DNA from: Imbricaverruca yamaguchii | Lineage: Eukaryota; Arthropoda; Thecostraca; Neoverrucidae | Assembly (NCBI GenBank): GCA_034440575.1 | Contig: JAOTOL010001309.1 | Location: 339,501 to 403,500, forward strand | Reading direction: 5' to 3' | DNA length: 64,000 nucleotides | Shown: positions 51,201 to 55,571 of the stretch, in pieces | Layout of the letters: every line of letters starts with the position of its first letter | How positions within the stretch are numbered: the first letter of the stretch is position 1 | Notes under the pieces: generated by a model | Told to the model about the DNA's origin: nothing | The model's input: only the letters and a program-made list of their open reading frames with translations | Databases searched by the model: none | Position numbers and translations under genes: made by a program

Positions 51201-54200
51201 CCAGTCTCCCCTAATATAATGATGCGAATTTGCGTGTGGTGCGCAGTGGGTTGCAGATCGGTCAAAGATGAATGAATCAATGCGGAATGTAGCCTTGAGA
51301 ATGACTGCAAGTTTGGTGCTTTCTTTGGATAATGAAGGTAAGTACTTAGGTGTTATTTTCAACACAAAATTGGTGGATCAGAACAGACAAAAGAAGCCAG
51401 GAAGAAGGCACAAAGAATGTTTGGGGAAACAGGCATGTATCATACAAAAGTGAGGAAGTCATCAGGAAGCTTTTCTGTGCATATGTCAGGCCACATTTTG
51501 AATACTGTGTCCAAGCATGGTCCCCTAGTTATGAAAAAAGAGTGTTGTGGCTTTTAGAGAGAGTACAAAAGTGTGCAACAAAAATGGTTAATGGTATAAG
51601 CAACCTGGCATATGAGGAAAGATTGAAGAAATTTAATATATTTTCACTTAGATATCGAAGGATGAGAGGAGATCTCATCAAGGTCTTTAAATTTGTGCAT
51701 GACCAGGAACAGGGATATCTCAGGGAAATGTTTGAAGTTAACAGAAATGATGCAATTAGATGTCATCAATTCAAGACTAAAGTTAATCACAGCAGGACAA
51801 GATTAAGACAGTCTTTCTTCACCAACAGGGTAGTAGAACACTGCAAACAGCTGCCAGAAAGCATTGTAAGTAGCAGCCCGATGAACATCTTAAAAACAGC
51901 ATACACAATTATTATAAGAATAGAGAACTTTTTTTTGGTATTCCAGGGAGGGCTGGTCGACGGATTTGGTGGGCAACTGGTTCAGTTAAGAGTGCAACCA
52001 ATGAAGGGCCCTTGTGGCTCATAGTTGCATTAATCTTTTATGTTTTCATGTCTTTATGTCTTTAGGCCGTGCAGTTTAAGAAGTACATTGATTTGGTATC
52101 ATGATGGTAACTATGAAAGCCTGACATAAGATAAATAACAAATTTTCGAGAGAAGGCTTGCTTTTCCTCCCATCGTCATTTAACACATTTTGAAGGTTGT
52201 GTGCATTGCATAGACCATACACAAAAGCAAAGACCATGCACAAAAGCAAGACCATACACAAAAACAATGGTATTACTATGCAATCTTAGTACATTATGCT
52301 TCAATGATAATCTGATATCAGGTAGGTATTGAGAATATAGGTAGTTGCTAGGTAGGTATATACCAGGAAGGTATATAAGCATTGAGCGTTCCAGCCTGGG
52401 TCCAGCTATTTTCTCCTGTTTGATATCTGGTGAAAACAACTGCATTTTTGGGCTCTATTGCTGTTGGAAATATAACTTTTGAAAGCTGCATGCGATGGAT
52501 ATAACTAACCCATCAACTAATATCATTGATGACATGCTGCTTTCAACAATGAACGTGGTAGAAATCTGGAAAATGCTTCATGATTCATCTTCAAATTGTT
52601 GATAATTGCTGGCTGGAATGTTGAAAATGGGACTCACGATCTGCATAGTAATTATCATTATTGGGATTCTTATCAAGCTTGCATTTATGTTCAATGTAGG
52701 ATGAACTGATAGACCAGTTGGAGGGCCGGCATATATCCCAAAGATCGGTCAAAAAGCCTACGGGTCCTGACCTGGCTTTCGGACATTGCATTTACCACCT
52801 TTATCGAATCCTTACAGACGCCGTGGGATTTCGGGATACGACCGTGGTGCCGGGGTCTGGCACTCCGGCATACGACCGTGGTGCCGGGGTCTGGCACTCC
52901 GGCATACGACCGTGGTGCCGGGGTCTGGCACTCCGGCATACGACCGTGGTGCCGGGGTCTGGCACTCCGGCATACGACCGTGGTGTCGGGGCCTGAGACT
53001 TCAGCATACGACCGTGGTGCCGGGGTCTGAGACTCCGGCATACGACCGTGGTGCCGGGGTCTGAGACTCCGGCATACGACCGTGGTGCCGGGGTCTGAGA
53101 CTCCGGCATACGGCCGTGGTGCCGGGGTCTGAGACTCCGGCATACGACCGTGGTGCCGGGGTCTGAGACTCCGGCATACGACCATGTCGGGGTCTGAGAC
53201 TCCGGCATACGACCGTGGTGCCGGGGTCTGAGACTCCGGCATACGACCGTGGTGCCGGGGTCTGAGACTCCGGCATACGGCCGTGGTGCCGGGGTCTGAG
53301 ACTCCGGCATACGGCCGTGGTGCCGGGGTCTGAGACTCCGGCATACGACCGTGGTGCCGGGCTCTGAGACTCCGGCATACGACCATGTCGGGGTCTGAGA
53401 CTTCAGCATACGATCGTGTCGGGGTCTGAGACGTCAGCATACGACCATGTCGGTGACTGAGACGTCAGCATACGACCGTGCTGGGCGGGCCATGGGCCGT
53501 CAGAGCGACCGTGCTGGAGGCTGGGATGTCAGAGCGAACTTGCTGGGCCATGAAACGTCAGAGCGATCTTGCCGGGGCTGGGACTTCGGCCTGTAACCGT
53601 GCCGGGGCGTGGGACGTCAGGCAGAACATGCCAGGGTGTGAGACTTCCGCCCAAGACCATGCCGGGGCTGGGACTTCGGCCTGTAACCGTGCCGGGGCGT
53701 GGGACGTCAGGCAGAACATGCTAGGGTGTGAGACTTCCGCCCAAGACCATGCCGGGGCGTGGGACTGCAGCACTTGAACAGCGTGGCTTGCACTTGCATT
53801 TGAACTCCCGGCTAAAGTTTTAGGTTGAAGATGAATTCCCCGGTCGGCTGGGACCAGTCGGTCTGCGCACCAACCTCTCCTTAGAATGGGCACTTCCATT
53901 TCGGCAATGACAGTCTAGCAGCAAGCACAGAGATCCGGTTGATGAAAAAGTGGCGACAAGTGGCGACAGTTCTATCGAACTTCAAACCAGGTTCTATCAG
54001 TCCATCCGACTCCTACGCCAAATTCCACATTTCACCGTTTCAGCACGCCTCTAGCCGGGCCACCGAACTGCTGCAGCGTCCTTGGATGTGCAATGATTGA
54101 TGAGTGGCACACTGCTGCATTAGCCACGGAATGATGTGCAAATTGTATCATTCGTCATAGCGCACATCCCGAAAATGAAAACGTTTGCCACTAAGCTGGA

Positions 54201-55571
54201 ACAACCGGTCTGGCGACCAGTCTGGCAACCAGTTTGGCAACTAGTTTTTGCACGGGCTTTAGTGAGAATCATTTACTGTCCACTGCAGTATTTCCGTTAG
54301 GATTAATCGGCGACTATAATTTTTTTCCCCAGTGTGTAGTTCATTGCGAGTGCAAGATAATTGAGAAATGATGGTGCAATCAAGATCGCCGCTTTAACTG
54401 CTAACCATGCATCTGATACAGTCCTCAGTTGCACACAATGGTGAGACATATTCAAATCCGAGCTGGACAGCTTTTACGCTGCGTTCATGTTCATGGGAAA
54501 CTCGGGGACAAAATCTGCTATTGCGGAAGAACCGAGATCGTTCTATGCATATGCATTATCTGTGGTTCATATGCACTGATCTCGACCTTCACTATTCCAC
54601 CGTCATCGTGAATTTCGCTCGAAGAGCTTCAGAATGTAACACGGCTACTTGAGCTGAGCTACTGCTATTTCTCGAATGCAGGGAACACATTTACTGATTA
54701 CTGTGCTACAATGCCAACGCGATAATTTCCAGCTGGTTTGGGATTTAGACTGTAGCTATGATTGGAGTTCGGTGAAGTCGATTAGCTCATACCCGGCCGA
54801 AATGTTAACTATGTGGTATGTATAAAGCTACACTAAATGTAACATGAATTCCGCAATAATCTGATTATTGTGCTGCAATCCCACCGTGCCAATGTCGAGT
54901 TGGGTTAGGATTTCCGACTGGAGCAATGCCTGGATATCGATGCAGTCGATCAACATGCACCCGGTCGGAATGTTAAGTACGTGGTCCTTCACTGACATTT
55001 CTCCTCACACACACAATTCACTCACTTCCAGTACTACACCAGATATAAAAAGGAACCGCATGTGTCGCGGTCATATTTTAGCATCAGATGCAATCTACCC
55101 ATATATCAAATATAGCGATGCAGGCGTCCGAAGATAGCCGCAACAGCATTCAGCGCGTGCAGATTCGTGAAGTTGATTTGCAATGACGTATGCTTCTAGA
55201 CATTTAGATACGCCTTCGTGTAGTTCCACGAATAGTGCGTATCGAGGATATCCTGGGCACCAATGAATTGAGCTTTTAAAATTCCGACTACAACATCAAA
55301 CAACGTGTATCAAACGACAGTGATACGATCTGATCAGCTTCCGTCCCCGGGCTCTCCGTAACAGATGAACTACAAACCTGTAGTAGTTCAGTATCTGAGC
55401 GAATACTCCCGGGTGTCTGTCAAAGAAGTACTCGTTGAGGATGGGATCGAAGTTGGCGAGTGCTTCGGTAAGCCGCGACAGTCGTGTGGCCGGAATCTTC
55501 TTCAGGGTTGCCTTGTACGTCTCGTAGCGGATGCCGCCCACGTTCAGTATGATCCTGTTCTCGCCGTCCAT
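18078..55571 (-). CDS. Shaw: Shaw/Kv3-type voltage-gated K+ channel, whole gene (5 coding exons)
   Basis: Joining exons 55571-55378, 39349-39217, 37923-37744, 33917-33156 and 18230-18078 gives an uninterrupted 473-residue protein, close to the length I recall for fly Shaw (about 500). The product is a plasma-membrane delayed-rectifier-type K+ channel subunit that would assemble as a tetramer. Visible parts are: T1 domain (residues 7-98) with the H-x5-C-x20-CC zinc motif of Shab/Shaw/Shal channels (H70, C76, C97, C98); S1 170-188; three N-x-T sequons in the S1-S2 loop; S2 226-249; S3 260-275; S4 about 298-316 with regularly spaced R/K; S5 328-350; filter TVGYGD 376-381; S6 with PVP at about 407-409; and a basic tail. 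The N-terminus begins directly at T1, so there is no N-type inactivation ball. Introns are 16.0, 1.3, 3.8 and 14.9 kb, all GT-AG, with phases 2, 0, 0 and 0. Any 5' or 3' UTR exons remain unassigned. Confidence 0.96.
18261..18383 (+). mobile_element. SINE copy next to the Shaw exon 5 acceptor
   Basis: It contains a B box (GGGCTCGAATCCC), the body GACTGGCGTGAGAGGTAGGC and the tail block GCATGACC...ATGCGCCGTAAAATAACC. These are the same parts, in the same order, as the SINE at 10153-10309. It lies antisense to Shaw and begins about 30 bp upstream of the exon 5 acceptor (18231). No duplication was found, and the head seems partial or replaced. Confidence 0.65.
18384..21726. other. Shaw intron 4, no feature recognised
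   Basis: AT-rich intron sequence with only short ORFs. I see no repeat, RNA gene or exon that I can support. Confidence 0.5.
21727..21912. repeat. 96-bp tandem duplication with paired ACGTG motifs
   Basis: Two diverged copies (from about 21727 and 21823) share CAGCCACGC, CGCTGAC, TGCCC and GCGCTGGTAT in order. The first carries two CACGTG E-boxes about 10 bp apart; the second has TACGTG at both places. The block is CpG-rich against an AT-rich intron. Confidence 0.7.
21913..23504. other. Shaw intron 4, no feature recognised
   Basis: GC-rich up to about 22400, then ordinary intron sequence. No gene or named repeat seen. Confidence 0.45.
23505..23790 (+). repeat. Dispersed repeat A, copy 1
   Basis: This aligns with 31540-31850 in the same orientation. 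Shared blocks are GGTGAC...AAGGG.ACA, CATTCGAACAGGG, ACGATGGTG, CAACCTTCACAG-like, TGAAATC-like and CCTCCAAATNAGTTTGT. Divergence is high and no terminal structure was seen, so the type of element is unknown. Confidence 0.6.
23791..25167. other. Shaw intron 4, no feature recognised
   Basis: Only short ORFs. No recognised repeat or exon. Confidence 0.45.
25168..25250 (+). mobile_element. Tail-only mini-retroposon, copy 3
   Basis: A 55-bp insert (25182-25236) lies between perfect 14-bp duplications AAAGACGTAAAATA (25168-25181 and 25237-25250). It holds GGGCGC, ATGATCAA, GTCGATGCGCCC and CAAATAACTAACT. It landed at or just past the 3' end of the antisense LINE remnant that follows. Confidence 0.92.
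25251..26212 (-). pseudogene. CR1-like LINE, C-terminal reverse transcriptase remnant
   Basis: On the minus strand, from 26212, broken frames read FADDLKVFG (the catalytic xADD box of reverse transcriptase), then [45 protein letters not shown] and a thumb-like [10 protein letters not shown] region. This is the usual order for the C-terminal half of CR1-like ORF2. It has several stops and frameshifts and is 5'-truncated. It is clearly related in sequence to the plus-strand copy at 51240-52070. Confidence 0.85.
26213..27187. other. Shaw intron 4, no feature recognised
   Basis: A short CpG-rich patch at 26360-26420. Nothing else that I can name. Confidence 0.45.
27188..28089 (+). mobile_element. 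TTAA-flanked non-autonomous element, copy 1
   Basis: The element (27192-28085) is bounded by TTAA on both sides (27188-27191 and 28086-28089) and aligns along its length with 35914-36740. The right end, read inward, is CCCGCGCCGTCTTCC; the left end lost about a dozen bases of the matching repeat and reads CCTCGGGG. TTAA duplication plus ends starting CCC is the piggyBac pattern. It has no transposase. A 14-bp unit (GGGAAGTTGTTTTG) is expanded to about five copies at 27850-27922; the other element has a single diverged unit. Confidence 0.75.
27850..27922. repeat. 14-bp tandem repeat inside the TTAA element
   Basis: About five units of GGGAAGTTGTTTTG. Absent as an array in the sister element, so it expanded after insertion or in a sub-lineage. 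Confidence 0.9.
28100..29645 (+). pseudogene. Non-LTR retrotransposon reverse transcriptase remnant
   Basis: Broken frames follow the order of a LINE ORF2: [11 protein letters not shown] and AGIFPSF (28150-28260), a degraded NYRPISL-type block (28320-28340), [18 protein letters not shown] (28420-28450), then 28514-28831 with [28 protein letters not shown] (motif B') and FFADGTSS in place of the F/YADD box. It ends near 29645 with [24 protein letters not shown] text, typical of LINE ORF2 C-termini. The catalytic aspartates are damaged and stops are common. It differs from the CR1-like copies in this window. Confidence 0.8.
29780..29822. repeat. TATG/TG microsatellite
   Basis: A short impure run of TATATGTATGCATGTGTG type. 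Confidence 0.8.
29957..30040. repeat. 18-bp minisatellite
   Basis: Four near-identical units of CATCCGTCTCCCGCGCCA and further decayed ones up to about 30090. The period is a multiple of three, so all frames stay open on both strands, but no family is recognisable. Confidence 0.9.
30091..31539. other. Shaw intron 4, no feature recognised
   Basis: No supported gene or repeat. Confidence 0.45.
31540..31850 (+). repeat. Dispersed repeat A, copy 2
   Basis: Partner of 23505-23790, same orientation. The clearest shared blocks are CATTCGAACAGG, CCTTCACAG and CCTCCAAATCAGTTTGT. No ends defined. Confidence 0.6.
31851..33155. other. Start of Shaw intron 4 and AT-rich sequence
   Basis: The first 192 bases after the exon 4 donor (33155 down to 32964 on the minus strand) stay open in the Shaw frame. 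The rest shows nothing that I can name. Confidence 0.5.
33156..33917 (-). CDS. Shaw: Shaw exon 4: S1-S6 membrane core and pore
   Basis: This exon encodes residues 170-423 in 254 codons. The acceptor is TTTTTTCAG|ATCGTG and the donor CACACACAG|GTGAGT. All six membrane segments are in this one exon: S1 starting [12 protein letters not shown]; sequons NVT, NKT and NRT in the S1-S2 loop; S2 with [16 protein letters not shown]3 with [12 protein letters not shown]; voltage sensor [17 protein letters not shown]5 [15 protein letters not shown]; selectivity filter TVGYGD; S6 ending PVPVIVSNF. The reading frame stays open for 63 further codons past the donor (to 32964), so retention of intron 4 would give a different C-terminus. 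The plus-strand ORF over the same bases is only an antisense shadow. Confidence 0.97.
33918..35140. other. Shaw intron 3, no feature recognised
   Basis: Ordinary intron sequence. Short ORFs only. Confidence 0.5.
35141..35282 (-). mobile_element. Tail-only mini-retroposon, copy 4 (antisense, split by copy 5)
   Basis: Outer duplications ATAATTGATGG are at 35141-35151 and 35272-35282. Between them lie the two halves of an antisense copy (35152-35175 and 35242-35271, about 54 bp together): a GGTTGGTTATTTGAG tail on the left and GGGCGTATCGACCAGG on the right. Copy 5 sits in the middle. Confidence 0.88.
35164..35241 (+). mobile_element. Tail-only mini-retroposon, copy 5 (nested)
   Basis: A 53-bp sense insert (35176-35228) lies between TTGAGTTTAGGG (35164-35175) and TTGAGTTTTAGGG (35229-35241). 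It holds TACAT/ATGTA arms, GATGCGCCCTAAAGCCC and TAATAACTAAC. It inserted into copy 4, so the two events can be ordered. Confidence 0.9.
35560..35912. repeat. Degenerate satellite, left block
   Basis: Diverged units of very roughly 120 bp share AACCTT, CGCC, CCGTCGTTT, GTCACCCCGGAA-like and ATGTATTGGTA pieces. The same units continue after the TTAA element at 36745. Confidence 0.6.
35910..36744 (+). mobile_element. TTAA-flanked non-autonomous element, copy 2
   Basis: The element (35914-36740) is flanked by TTAG (35910-35913, one base off TTAA) and TTAA (36741-36744). Its ends are CCCGTCCCGTCT at the left and, read inward, CCCGCGCCGTCT at the right, so about 10 of 12 bases match in inverted orientation. 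GTCTTCAACCGCCCCC near the left end recurs in direct orientation near the right end. It is related to 27192-28085 throughout. It interrupts a satellite unit: the flanks rejoin as CCTTAAAGGTCAACTGC-type sequence. Confidence 0.78.
36745..37300. repeat. Degenerate satellite, right block
   Basis: Diverged units with GGTCAACTGCTATGG, ATCTTGAGACTGGTTT, TTGGTAACCTTTG, CAGCGTCGTTTAACC and GTCACCCTGGAA, in the same order as the left block. Divergence is high. Confidence 0.65.
37744..37923 (-). CDS. Shaw: Shaw exon 3: T1-S1 linker
   Basis: This exon encodes residues 110-169 in 60 whole codons. It covers the acidic, Shaw-typical linker ([15 protein letters not shown]) and the conserved WSLFDEPYS just before S1. 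The donor is GCCAAG|GTATGG. Two in-frame acceptors are 18 bases apart: CCAACAG|ACAACG, which gives the family-standard length, and the upstream GATACAG|ACTTCG, which would add six residues (TSECQQ). I use the proximal one. The polypyrimidine tract upstream of both is weak. Confidence 0.92.
37924..39065. other. Shaw intron 2, no feature recognised
   Basis: Apart from the two competing exon 3 acceptors at its end (37924 and 37942), I see nothing here. Confidence 0.5.
39066..39195. repeat. (GAGAGATG)n / (GAGA)n microsatellite
   Basis: An 8-bp unit GAGAGATG is repeated about eight times, then (GAGAGC)-type runs. On the Shaw sense strand it is a long CT-rich tract starting about 25 bp inside intron 2. 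Confidence 0.93.
39217..39349 (-). CDS. Shaw: Shaw exon 2: second part of T1 with zinc-binding motif
   Basis: This exon encodes the last base of R65 and residues 66-109. The acceptor is CTTCCTACAG|GACAGG and the donor is ACCCAG|GTAGGA. The 133-bp length fits a phase 2 entry and a phase 0 exit. It carries H-Y-P-T-N-V-C, then exactly 20 residues, then CC: the H-x5-C-x20-CC motif that coordinates zinc between T1 subunits in non-Shaker Kv channels. The segment [14 protein letters not shown] is typical of Shaw/Kv3. A short-period purine microsatellite starts within about 25 bp of the donor. The exon contains a sequence that mimics a tRNA B box (at about 39268), but it is coding. Confidence 0.95.
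39455..39552. repeat. CA-rich microsatellite
   Basis: Impure (CA)n with CACGCA and CATACG interruptions. Confidence 0.92.
39770..40075. repeat. 21-bp minisatellite
   Basis: About 14 diverged units of the type ATGCTGGTCAGTCTGTGTNG, alternating with a variant that has GTGCATT. Unit length varies a little. Confidence 0.9.
40491..40715. repeat. 46-bp minisatellite
   Basis: Units start GTGGCACGAGCAGTCAGACG at 40504, 40550, 40596, 40642 and 40688 (the last diverged). The first four are essentially identical. As 46 is not a multiple of three, the long ORFs across it are shadows that cycle through the frames. Confidence 0.96.
40972..41059 (+). mobile_element. Tail-only mini-retroposon, copy 6
   Basis: A 58-bp insert (40987-41044) lies between perfect 15-bp duplications CAAATCCCAGACAAT. 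It has the full stem-loop: GGGCGC/GCGCCC outer stem and TGCA/TGCA inner stem where copies 2 and 5 have TACAT/ATGTA, so the inner stem covaries. The tail is CAATAACTAACTAAC. Confidence 0.94.
41647..41868. repeat. 14-bp minisatellite
   Basis: About 16 units of GAGCGACCACGGCC with a minor GACCAAGGCC variant. All six frames stay mostly open, giving spurious ORFs of up to 169 codons. Confidence 0.95.
41869..42845. other. Shaw intron 1, no feature recognised
   Basis: No gene or repeat that I can name. Confidence 0.45.
42846..44326. repeat. Large inverted repeat (arms about 515 bp)
   Basis: The left arm 42846-43360 is the reverse complement of the right arm 43809-44326, with a spacer of about 450 bp. 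By eye the outer 230 bp match at roughly 93-94%, and the inner part at about 85% with small indels. No ORF of note lies in the arms. A transcript through it, such as the Shaw pre-mRNA, would form a long hairpin. The inserted unit itself is not recognised. Confidence 0.93.
43470..43709. repeat. Nested short inverted repeat in the spacer
   Basis: A motif of about 27 bp (GAGCAAATT..CGCTGTAAAA then CCGACT) is at 43470-43496 in sense and 43683-43709 in antisense. A third sense copy is at 44433-44459, just outside the right arm. Confidence 0.8.
44399..44428. repeat. Perfect 12-bp hairpin
   Basis: GTCCCAGGTCTC (44399-44410), a 6-base loop, and its exact reverse complement (44417-44428). It sits between the right arm of the large inverted repeat and the third copy of the 27-bp motif. 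Confidence 0.85.
44504..44560 (+). mobile_element. Tail-only mini-retroposon, copy 7 (short)
   Basis: A 43-bp insert (44511-44553) lies between 7-bp repeats ACTTGCC. It holds only the 3' part: GTCGAAGCGTCGTAAAGCCC and CAAATAACTTACC. The repeat is short, so the boundaries are less certain than in the other copies. Confidence 0.6.
44832..45304. mobile_element. Non-autonomous element with G tracts and 11-bp flanking repeat
   Basis: Sequence 44843-45293 is bounded by perfect direct repeats CCTTCACCCAG (44832-44842 and 45294-45304). The ends are similar in inverted orientation (GGCGCGCACC against AGGCGCACC). Inside, a unit of roughly 113 bp, starting TTGTTGAC at 44969 and 45082, is tandemly duplicated, with G runs of up to about 18 and repeated AAAAGGGCAC. 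There is no coding capacity. The superfamily is unknown. Confidence 0.6.
45305..47355. other. Shaw intron 1, no feature recognised
   Basis: A G run at 45867-45878; otherwise only short ORFs. Confidence 0.45.
47351..47455. repeat. 32-bp tandem repeat with palindrome
   Basis: Units start CAGTGTCACTGATG at 47359, 47391 and 47423 (the third diverged). The first joins upstream bases into a near-perfect palindrome, TGCCAGTTCATCAGTG then CACTGATGAATTGGCA. Confidence 0.85.
47621..51213 (+). mobile_element. Pogo-like DNA transposon (Tc1/mariner group), full length
   Basis: The element (47623-51211, 3589 bp) is bounded by TA dinucleotides. The terminal inverted repeats are GGGGAGACCGGTGTAA at the left and, read inward, GGGGAGACTGGTGTAA at the right (15 of 16 match). 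It encodes a damaged pogo-type transposase (48254-50162), and an AATAAA follows at about 50529. The motif GTAAGACGCCCC occurs inside at 48014-48025 (with its reverse complement at 48049-48060) and 51016-51027, and decayed forms sit next to both ends. It lies in Shaw intron 1 in the opposite orientation to the gene. Confidence 0.9.
48254..50162 (+). pseudogene. Broken pogo-type transposase with PHD-like C-terminus
   Basis: From ATG 48254 the order is: a Pipsqueak-type helix-turn-helix ([20 protein letters not shown]); a CENP-B-type DNA-binding part ([20 protein letters not shown]); then a DDE/DDD nuclease with [20 protein letters not shown] and [10 protein letters not shown], the three expected acidic positions; a Pro/Ser-rich stretch with PDPSSAE-like repeats (49580-49790); a basic segment; and a C-terminal C-x2-C / W-x2-C-x2-C / W-x-C-x2-C zinc finger of PHD type. 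Breaks: an in-frame TAA at 48449-48451, a frameshift with stops near 48830, and a second frameshift near 49020. It ends at TAA 50160-50162. AG just before the ATG (CCTATTTCAG) suggests a 5' UTR intron. Confidence 0.9.
51240..52070 (+). pseudogene. CR1-like LINE, C-terminal remnant
   Basis: Broken frames read [16 protein letters not shown], then [20 protein letters not shown] and [54 protein letters not shown] and [17 protein letters not shown]. This is the ORF2 C-terminus of CR1-like elements, the same subfamily as 25251-26212. It is 5'-truncated, has at least one frameshift near 51350, and begins directly beside the right end of the pogo-like element. Confidence 0.87.
52071..52833. other. 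Shaw intron 1, no feature recognised
   Basis: No gene seen. A small GGTAGGTAT-type repeat at about 52320-52375. Confidence 0.45.
52834..53478. repeat. 34-bp minisatellite array
   Basis: About 19 units built on CATACGACCGTGGTGCCGGG followed by GTCTGAGACTCCGG. The first four units carry TCTGGCACTCCGG in place of TCTGAGACTCCGG, and several units have lost GTGGTGCC (CATACGACCATGTCGG). Frames on both strands stay open over more than 200 codons, which is a repeat artefact. Confidence 0.97.
53479..53790. repeat. Related array with 90-bp higher-order unit
   Basis: Units of about 30 bp, all with GCCGGGG or CTGGG and GGACTTCGG, GGACGTCAG or AGACTTCCG variants, are grouped in threes. The 90-bp group recurs almost exactly (GGACTTCGGCCTGTAACCGT at 53581 and 53671). 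It is related in wording to the 34-bp array next to it. Confidence 0.9.
53791..55377. other. Start of Shaw intron 1, no feature recognised
   Basis: Ordinary intron sequence down to the exon 1 donor. Confidence 0.5.
55378..55571 (-). CDS. Shaw: Shaw exon 1: start codon and first part of T1
   Basis: This exon encodes residues 1-64 plus two bases of codon 65. It starts [13 protein letters not shown] and holds the T1 hallmarks FDRHPGVF and ILNYY. I chose the ATG at 55569-55571 because it aligns with the start of Shaw proteins. The frame stays open upstream but only reaches a TTG, and a CAG acceptor-like site (CCCTCAG) lies 11 bases upstream of the ATG, so a 5' UTR intron could end there. The donor is CTACAG|GTTTGT, which splits an AGG codon (phase 2). 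T1 drives subfamily-specific tetramer assembly in the cytoplasm. The first six residues leave no room for an inactivation peptide. Confidence 0.95.

Noticed and set aside
52691..53440. Open frames of 249, 202 and 125 codons on the minus strand
   Set aside because: They are translations of the 34-bp minisatellite in three frames ([16 protein letters not shown] repeats). They have no non-repeat domain.
52834..53478. CRISPR-like periodic repeat (34 bp)
   Set aside because: The units are contiguous with no unique spacers, and the DNA is eukaryotic. It is a minisatellite.
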